A stretch of 10,823 bases of DNA from Planctomycetota bacterium (lineage in GTDB: Bacteria; Planctomycetota; Brocadiia; SM23-32). The translations under genes were made by a program, and so were the position numbers. This document shows positions 6,261-10,823 of this stretch, one piece after another. Each line of letters starts with the position of its first letter. The stretch's first letter is position 1. Below the pieces are notes generated by a model. That model had not been told where the DNA came from. It saw only the letters and a program-made list of their open reading frames with translations, and did no database searches. Location of the stretch: contig JAGXLK010000028.1 of the NCBI GenBank assembly GCA_018334735.1, positions 1-10,823 on the forward strand, written 5' to 3'.

Positions 6261-7715
6261 ATGACAGATAGTGCTGACCGAGTTCGCGTCCGATCTGCCC
6301 CGTCACCAACCGGCCCCCCGCACGTTGGAACGGCGTACATAACGCTTTTTAATTACGTTTTCGCCCGACAGCAAAACGGTGATTTTTTGCTCCGCATTGA
6401 AGACACCGACCGCGAACGTTCAACCAAAGAAAGCGAAGAGGCCATCATTCGTGCCCTTCGCTGGCTCGGTTTGGAATGGGACGAAGGCCCCGATAAAGAC
6501 GGCCCCACGGGACCATATCGACAGAGTGAACGCTCAGAACTTTATCGCGAGCACGCTCACCAACTCCTTGAGAACAGCAAAGCATATCGTTGTTTCTGCA
6601 CTTCTGAGAGACTCGCAGAACTCCGCGAACAACAAAGAAAGAAGAAAACATCCTTCGGTTACGATGGGCACTGCCGAAACCTGAGCGAAGAAGAAATCAC
6701 TCAAAAGCTCGACGCTGACATCCCGTATACCATCCGGCTGAAAGCCCCTGAAGACGGCGAGACATCTTTCGGAGACCGCATTCGCGGAGAGATATCTTTC
6801 CCCAACAATGAAATCGACGACCAGGTTCTCCTTAAAAGTGACGGGTTCCCCACCTACCACCTTGCCAACGTCGTGGATGACCACCTCATGGGCATCTCAC
6901 ATGTCATACGCGCCGAAGAATGGATCAGCTCCACGCCTAAACATATCCTTCTTTATGAAGCTTTCGCCTGGAACCCACCGGTTTTCATCCACCTCCCACT
7001 TCTCCGCAACAAAGACAAATCGAAAATCAGCAAACGGAAAAATCCTGTATCACTTGACTGGTATCGTCAGGAAGGCTACCTCCCCGAAGCGCTGCTGAAT
7101 TTCCTCGCGCGCATGGGATGGTCCCTCGAAGAAGATCGGGAAAAGTTCTCGATTAAAGAAATGATCGAAAAATTCAGCTGGGATCGGGTGAAAACAAGCG
7201 GACCGGTCTTCGATCTCGAAAAATTGGACTGGCTGAACGGGGAATATATTCGCGAGCTGCAAACGCGCGAGCTATTGGAAAGGATTCTCGCGGGCGGCTA
7301 CACGTGTCACGCGGATGAACCCGTGGGCAAACTCGTGAATATCGTACCGCTTGTGCAGGAGAGAATGGAAAAACTGTCCGAATTCGACCAGAAGACGGCA
7401 TTCTTTTTCGATACAGAAGAATACGATCCTGAAGATTTGATTCCTAAAAAACAAGACGGCAGTCTCGCGGCTGAAATCCTCCGGGCCTGCTCGGTCACTC
7501 TCTCGGAGTTGGGATCCTGGGATACGGAAACGTTGGAAGTGGCATTCCAGAACCTCTGTGACGAACACGACTGGAAACGCGGATGGCTCTACATGCCTTT
7601 GCGGGTCGCGATAACCTGCCGTCGGGTCAGCACGCCTCTCTTTGAAACCATGGAAATCCTGGGCAAAGATGAATGCGTCAAACGCCTGGATGAAGCCAGG
7701 CAAAAAATTACCTGA
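6261..7715 (+). CDS. gltX: Glutamate-tRNA ligase
   Basis: A 484-residue class I synthetase that attaches glutamate to tRNA-Glu, feeding translation and, where present, tetrapyrrole synthesis through glutamyl-tRNA reductase. The HIGH signature is PSPTGPPHVGTA (residues 14-25), RIEDTD follows at 45-50, and the KMSKS loop is KDKSKISKRK (251-260). A zinc-type insert is suggested by CFC (111-113) and YDGHC (Cys138), as in the E. coli enzyme. The C-terminal third is the all-helical anticodon-binding cage of bacterial GluRS. The start is ATG 6261, with GGAG at 6251-6254 six bases before it; an in-frame TTG at 6249 overlaps the ribosome site and is rejected. It is divergent from glnS, and a small membrane-protein gene follows after 23 bases, probably in one transcript. 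With glnS present it probably charges only tRNA-Glu, but specificity cannot be read from sequence alone. Confidence 0.96.
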   Translation: MTDSADRVRVRSAPSPTGPPHVGTAYITLFNYVFARQQNGDFLLRIEDTDRERSTKESEEAIIRALRWLGLEWDEGPDKDGPTGPYRQSERSELYREHAHQLLENSKAYRCFCTSERLAELREQQRKKKTSFGYDGHCRNLSEEEITQKLDADIPYTIRLKAPEDGETSFGDRIRGEISFPNNEIDDQVLLKSDGFPTYHLANVVDDHLMGISHVIRAEEWISSTPKHILLYEAFAWNPPVFIHLPLLRNKDKSKISKRKNPVSLDWYRQEGYLPEALLNFLARMGWSLEEDREKFSIKEMIEKFSWDRVKTSGPVFDLEKLDWLNGEYIRELQTRELLERILAGGYTCHADEPVGKLVNIVPLVQERMEKLSEFDQKTAFFFDTEEYDPEDLIPKKQDGSLAAEILRACSVTLSELGSWDTETLEVAFQNLCDEHDWKRGWLYMPLRVAITCRRVSTPLFETMEILGKDECVKRLDEARQKIT

Positions 7716-7738
7716 TAATGAATGAAGGGGGACGGAAA

Positions 7739-8059
7739 ATGCCGCGTGTTTATGTGCCGATTCGAAAAATTCTTGTTGTGCTCGTGATTGCTGGCATCGT
7801 ATACGCCGTGGTGTTTGTCCCCGAAGTGCGAGAAAGAATCACCGGGCTGTGGCAGGAGGCCGGAGAGGAAATGAATGTTGATACCGAACCCACCAATACA
7901 ATCCGCGGTTCGAAAAAGGTGTTTGTCACCCGAACAGGAGAATATTATCACCGCCGTGGATGCTCAATGACCAAAGGACTCGGCGCCGTGCCGCGCCCTC
8001 TTGACGAAGTAAAAGCCCTTGGCTACAAGCCCTGCCCCAAATGCAACCCAGCGCAATAG
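7739..8059 (+). CDS. Small membrane-anchored protein with C-terminal Cys/His (Ada-like) metal-binding motif
   Basis: A 106-residue protein. Residues 11-29 (ILVVLVIAGIVYAVVFVPE) form one transmembrane helix after a basic stretch, so the rest should lie outside the cytoplasm. An acidic linker follows. The last 45 residues carry YYHRRGC (His71, Cys75), PLDEVKALGYKPC (Cys99) and KCNP (Cys102). This H-x3-C...GY-PC-x2-C layout is found in short domains attached to secreted nucleases, SH3b proteins and small membrane proteins, and recalls the metal-binding part of Ada; it probably binds zinc. No catalytic residues are evident and I know no assigned function. The start is ATG 7739, with GGGGGA six bases upstream; an ATG at 7718 has no ribosome site. 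It lies 23 bases after gltX, suggesting co-transcription. Confidence 0.78.
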   Translation: MPRVYVPIRKILVVLVIAGIVYAVVFVPEVRERITGLWQEAGEEMNVDTEPTNTIRGSKKVFVTRTGEYYHRRGCSMTKGLGAVPRPLDEVKALGYKPCPKCNPAQ

Positions 8060-8103
8060 CCGTGTTCCCCCACGGAAAACCTGTGCCGCAAAGTAGCCAG
8101 GTT
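8060..8103 (+). other. Two adjacent hairpins after the gltX operon
   Basis: CCGTG/CACGG (8060-8064 and 8071-8075, 6-base loop) starts right at the stop codon. AACCTG/CAGGTT (8078-8083 and 8098-8103) follows. Neither is followed by a run of T, so this is not a standard intrinsic terminator. It might stabilise the 3' end of the mRNA or be chance. Confidence 0.25.
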
Positions 8104-8147
8104 GCGATCAGGCCGCTGTTAACTCTGCTTAAACGTGATTTTTGCCT

Positions 8148-8153
8148 TATAAT
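8148..8153 (+). promoter_or_regulatory. Perfect -10 hexamer immediately upstream of the lyase start
   Basis: TATAAT lies only ten bases before the lyase ATG. Transcription would begin near 8160-8161, leaving almost no 5' leader. The -35 is weak (CTGCTT at 8125-8130, 17-base spacing). Either the lyase has a nearly leaderless transcript, or the hexamer is chance and the gene is read from upstream. Confidence 0.35.
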
Positions 8154-8163
8154 TGAGTGAGAC

Positions 8164-10236
8164 ATGAGACGCGTAGCTTTATTTATCATCGGTGTGCTTT
8201 CTCTGCTGACAGGCGCTCTGTACGCGGAGATTGAGCCCGACTTCCCTCCTCCCCCGCGACTTGCCACCACAAGAGAACAACTCTCCCAAACCAAAAAGTC
8301 ACCCAAATTTGAAGAAATCAAAAAGGCCGCACTCCGTAAAGCCAAAAGGTACCTTGAATCGCCCCTTTCCATTCCTGACAAATACGGCTCCTGGTACTTC
8401 TACTATGCATGTCCGGAAGATGGTTCACGCCTGAGGCCCATTTCGCCCCAAAAACACAAATGCCCGAAATGTGAGACAATTTATACAAACGAAAGAATCG
8501 TTGCCGCCTATCGGGGAATCATGCATTCCCGGTTGGACAAAGCGTCACTGAGTCTGGGGTGGGCTTATGCCTACTCGGGAACGGAAAAGTACGCCCATGA
8601 GGTTAAACGCATTCTGACCGGCCTTGCGGACCGTTACGACTCGTATCCCGAACGCATCGACCGATGGGGACATCATGGTATGCTGGCGCGGCTCGGGGGA
8701 CGCCGCTACGTTCAAAGCCTCGATGAAGCCACCAGCGTCATCAAACTTGCGAAAGCCTACGACCTGACCCGCACATGCCCGGTCTGGTCCCAAAAGGAAA
8801 AGCAACACGTCGAAGAAGACTTGTTTCGACTCATCTCTGAGACACTTCTGGTCTTCAATCAGGGTCGCAGCAACCACCAAACCTGGTACAATGCCGGTTT
8901 AATGGCCATTGCTTCCGTTCTCGAAGATAAAGAGCTCGTTCGCAAAACTCTAACAATGAAAGGAGGTTATTTCGATCAGCTCGATCGTAGCGTTGGACAG
9001 GATGGTTTGTGGTTTGAAGGCACTATGGCCTACCACCGCTATGCCTTGCAGGCCATGCTGGAAATTGTCGAAGCTGGTCAGAAAATGGGCCTTCCTCTTC
9101 ACAAACACCCCAAATTTAAGGCCATGATCCGCGGTCCTATTGTCGCTTCATACCCTAACGGACGTTTTCCGGCCATAAATGATAGTGATCCTATGAGCAT
9201 TGGCGGATTTCATGGTTATTTCAAATGGGCATGGGAAACCTATCAGGAACCGATTTTTGCGCGCGCCTACGCGGCTGACGATGCCAGAAAACTTCACAAA
9301 CTTCTCGGGGAAGACGCTGAACTCCAGTGGCCCCTGACCACAGGATCAAAGGATCTGCCGGATGCCGGTTTGGTAAAACTCGAAATCGGCCAGGGCCAAA
9401 AGGCCAACTGTATATTTTTTGACTACGGCCCTCACGGCGGCGGACATGGACATTACGACAAACTTAACATTACGCTTTATGCAATGGGACGGGAGTGGTT
9501 GCTGGATCCCGGCCGCCTCAGTTACCGGCACAAAGAATACAGAACGTGGGTCAAACACACCTGCGCACATAACACGGTCACCATCGGAGGCAAAACACAG
9601 AAAGCAACGACCGGACGACTCCTGTGGCTGAAAAAGGAAGAAAATTACGCGGCATGCGCTGCCGAATCGACGGGCGCCTACCCCGGCGGCACGCTCCGAC
9701 GCTACTTGTTTCTCACCCCTTCCGTTCTGGTTGATATTTTCCAGGTTGAGACACCGGAGGAAACGCAGATTGATTTGTTCACCCACGCAAAAGCATCAAA
9801 AATTGCTCCGCGACTATCTTACTGGAGAAAGGAAGAGGCGCAAATCGGTTCAAAAAACGGTTATCAGCATTTCAGCCAGATCAAACGGTGGCATCGTCCT
9901 AAAACTGACGCTTTCAGTTCAGCTTCCTGGATTTTTTCCGCCGAGAAGAATCTTCAACTGCCTTTAGTCGTTTGTTCGACGGGCAAGCAACGCTTCTTCA
10001 CCGGGTATGGGATCGGCTACAGAATAAACCAGCGGGAGCCCTGTCTCATCCGACGCGTCACCGGCCGACAGGCTATTTTTGCTACATTGTTTCAGCTCGA
10101 CAACTCTACTTCCGGACAGCTCACCGACTGGATTAAACGCCCCACTGTAGACAACGAATCGATCCGAGCTGCCTTCAAAGCCGGCCGACGGACATGGAAT
10201 ATAGGTCTAAGCGCCGACGGCTTGTCCGTGGAATAA
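8164..10236 (+). CDS. Secreted heparinase II/III-family polysaccharide lyase
   Basis: A 690-residue exported enzyme, probably cleaving uronic-acid polysaccharides by beta-elimination. Residues 1-21 are a signal peptide (cleavage after ALYA). A Cys/His knuckle follows (Cys83, His98, Cys100, Cys103). Residues about 110-390 form an alpha/alpha toroid with SNHQTWYNAG (236-245) and WFEGTMAYHRYAL (283-295), both typical of alginate lyase/heparinase-type catalytic barrels. Residues about 400-690 are the beta-sandwich with GGHGHYDKLNI (426-436), LLDPG (446-450), a conserved Trp462 and AHNTVTI (468-474), the heparinase II/III block. Tyr290, His428 and His469 are candidate catalytic or metal-site residues by analogy with PL15/PL17-type enzymes. 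The PL family and substrate (alginate, heparan, ulvan and others) cannot be settled here. ATG 8164 gives an ideal signal peptide, but only a weak GAG-TGAG precedes it. No sulfatase or transporter accompanies it in the window. Confidence 0.88.
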   Translation: MRRVALFIIGVLSLLTGALYAEIEPDFPPPPRLATTREQLSQTKKSPKFEEIKKAALRKAKRYLESPLSIPDKYGSWYFYYACPEDGSRLRPISPQKHKCPKCETIYTNERIVAAYRGIMHSRLDKASLSLGWAYAYSGTEKYAHEVKRILTGLADRYDSYPERIDRWGHHGMLARLGGRRYVQSLDEATSVIKLAKAYDLTRTCPVWSQKEKQHVEEDLFRLISETLLVFNQGRSNHQTWYNAGLMAIASVLEDKELVRKTLTMKGGYFDQLDRSVGQDGLWFEGTMAYHRYALQAMLEIVEAGQKMGLPLHKHPKFKAMIRGPIVASYPNGRFPAINDSDPMSIGGFHGYFKWAWETYQEPIFARAYAADDARKLHKLLGEDAELQWPLTTGSKDLPDAGLVKLEIGQGQKANCIFFDYGPHGGGHGHYDKLNITLYAMGREWLLDPGRLSYRHKEYRTWVKHTCAHNTVTIGGKTQKATTGRLLWLKKEENYAACAAESTGAYPGGTLRRYLFLTPSVLVDIFQVETPEETQIDLFTHAKASKIAPRLSYWRKEEAQIGSKNGYQHFSQIKRWHRPKTDAFSSASWIFSAEKNLQLPLVVCSTGKQRFFTGYGIGYRINQREPCLIRRVTGRQAIFATLFQLDNSTSGQLTDWIKRPTVDNESIRAAFKAGRRTWNIGLSADGLSVE

Positions 10237-10311
10237 GCGACCTCCCATTCACATTGTCCGGTCCCGGGTTTCCCATGCCCCGTCAGCGCCATAACCGCCT
10301 TTGCCGAACCT

Positions 10312-10529
10312 TCAGCCACCATAGCCGCGGATTGTTGCTACCTTTGCAATGTTTACAACCTGTAGGTCCACATCGCCGAGGCGAACCTGCCGTCATGCCG
10401 TCATTCGGTCACCGTTTTTGTGTTGTGTATGCCAGACGGCAGGGCGTGCTCGGCGATCACGCCGTATACCTGCGTAGCATCCCGGTTACGCGGCAGCCAG
10501 ATATTTTCTGGGAAGTCCCCAAAACCCAT
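10312..10529 (-). pseudogene. Coding-like fragments of an unrecognised gene, minus strand, broken by stop and frame change
   Basis: From ATG 10529 to the TGA at 10401 the minus strand reads a protein-like 42 residues with FPENIWLPRNRD, QVYGVIAEHALPSG and HNTKTVTE. A second frame, from about 10392 to the stop at 10312, reads RQVRLGDVDLQVVNIAKV. Neither has a ribosome site, and I do not recognise a family. They may be pieces of one decayed gene joined by a frameshift. The arms of the nested inverted repeat fall inside both pieces. The judgement that they were once coding rests only on how the residues look. Confidence 0.25.
10372..10457. repeat. Nested inverted repeat: two 9-bp stems with a symmetric 5x5 mismatch
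   Basis: ATCGCCGAG (10372-10380) pairs with CTCGGCGAT (10449-10457), and CCTGCCGTC (10386-10394) pairs with GACGGCAGG (10435-10443). Between them on each side are exactly five bases (GCGAA and GCGTG), none of which can pair. The loop is 40 bases. GTAGGT (10362-10367) and ACCTGC (10468-10473) could add an outer stem with one wobble pair. There is no T-run after it. It lies downstream of the lyase gene among broken coding pieces. Confidence 0.7.
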
Positions 10530-10578
10530 AAATTGCTGCTAATTAGGAAGATGTTAGAAACCATCTGTCCGCCGCACT

Positions 10579-10823
10579 TCACACTAATGCGGACGTGCGA
10601 CCCTCATTACGCTTTTTTATCAGATCCGGGACACTGCCAAGCGGGTCGGTGCGGCAATCTCGATGTTGGGCAATAAGAACGACAAGACTGGTTCGCGCAT
10701 CTTGAGATGGGGTCGCAATGACCAACGTAGCTTGTTTTTCAAGCCAGACTCGTATAAATAAAGGTTACAGAACCTCAGATCCAGGCGCAATGGGCTCATC
10801 GAGAGTCAGCAAAATCTCTCTCC
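10579..10823 (-). pseudogene. Unrecognised decayed coding region with in-frame stop, running off the right edge
   Basis: On the minus strand one frame is open from the window edge (10821) to a TAA at 10765-10767, reading REILLTLDEPIAPGSEVL. It then continues in the same frame, 61 codons to the TGA at 10579-10581, with PLFIRVWLEKQATLVIATPS, LVVLIAQHRD and DPLGSVPDLIKKRNEG. The second part has no good start codon and no ribosome site, yet its composition is protein-like on both sides of the TAA. The two readings are the true end of a gene at 10765 followed by chance, or one gene with a nonsense mutation; I favour the second. No family is recognised. Confidence 0.38.

Larger units (their letters stand above)
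10237..10823. other. 587-base stretch with no intact gene
   Basis: No frame gives a complete gene with a start, ribosome site and recognisable product. The plus-strand frame open to 10676 is an extension of a shadow frame of the lyase and reads as low-quality sequence rich in Arg, His and Pro. The stretch holds the nested inverted repeat, minus-strand coding debris, and a weak GTCCGC/GCGGAC inverted repeat (10567-10572 and 10589-10594) followed 18 bases later by six T (10613-10618), too loose for a terminator. Confidence 0.5.

Noticed and set aside
10372..10457. Integron attC site reading of the nested inverted repeat
   Set aside because: The arm-5-arm layout is similar, but the RYYYAAC and GTTRRRY boxes are absent and no integrase or cassettes are present.
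10194..10676. Long plus-strand open frame at the right end
   Set aside because: It begins inside the lyase in a shadow frame, is rich in Arg, His and Pro, and lacks any motif or ribosome site.
10699..10727. Short palindromes CATCT-TG-AGATG and GGTC-GCAAT-GACC
   Set aside because: Stems of four to five bases are expected by chance, and they fall within the coding-like minus-strand frame.

Overview
The window looks like chromosomal DNA from a free-living, probably anaerobic, glycan-degrading bacterium of the PVC type (Kiritimatiellota, Lentisphaerota or Verrucomicrobiota). Three things point there: a secreted heparinase II/III-type lyase with a small Cys/His insert, a secreted CBM9-like/esterase fusion, and a superoxide reductase. 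Spacers are long, there are almost no intrinsic terminators, and several genes are reduced to fragments. The phylum is an inference from gene content only.

Layout. Positions 1-1400 are a gene graveyard. The left edge carries two 14-bp direct repeats that resemble an insertion-sequence end. Next comes the C-terminal two thirds of a uroporphyrinogen-decarboxylase-family protein (+). Two minus-strand relics follow: the C-terminal half of a diadenylate cyclase domain and an internally deleted arsenate reductase/low-molecular-weight phosphatase fragment. At 1598-1999 is an intact superoxide reductase (+) with a good ribosome-binding site.

Positions 2271-6248 hold a minus-strand pair. glnS (glutaminyl-tRNA synthetase) is followed by the secreted CBM9-like/esterase gene; a four-unit 9-nt tandem repeat overlaps the glnS stop. 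glnS and gltX (glutamate-tRNA ligase, +) are divergent around a 279-bp spacer with a plausible sigma-70 promoter facing each way. gltX is followed 23 nt later by a small membrane-anchored protein with a Cys/His metal-binding motif. A secreted polysaccharide lyase (8164-10236) then follows, perhaps from its own promoter right at its start codon.

The last 587 bases contain no intact gene. They hold coding-like minus-strand fragments broken by stops and frame changes, and a striking nested inverted repeat (two perfect 9-bp stems flanking a symmetric 5x5 mismatch).

Working together: the two synthetases supply Gln-tRNA and Glu-tRNA directly; the esterase and lyase are exported enzymes that could act on esterified uronic-acid glycans; the superoxide reductase protects an anaerobic metabolism. 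I found no CRISPR array, rRNA, tRNA, complete mobile element or obvious new defence system. The most unusual items are the nested hairpin at 10372-10457, the concentration of gene relics at both ends, and the architecture of the two secreted proteins.
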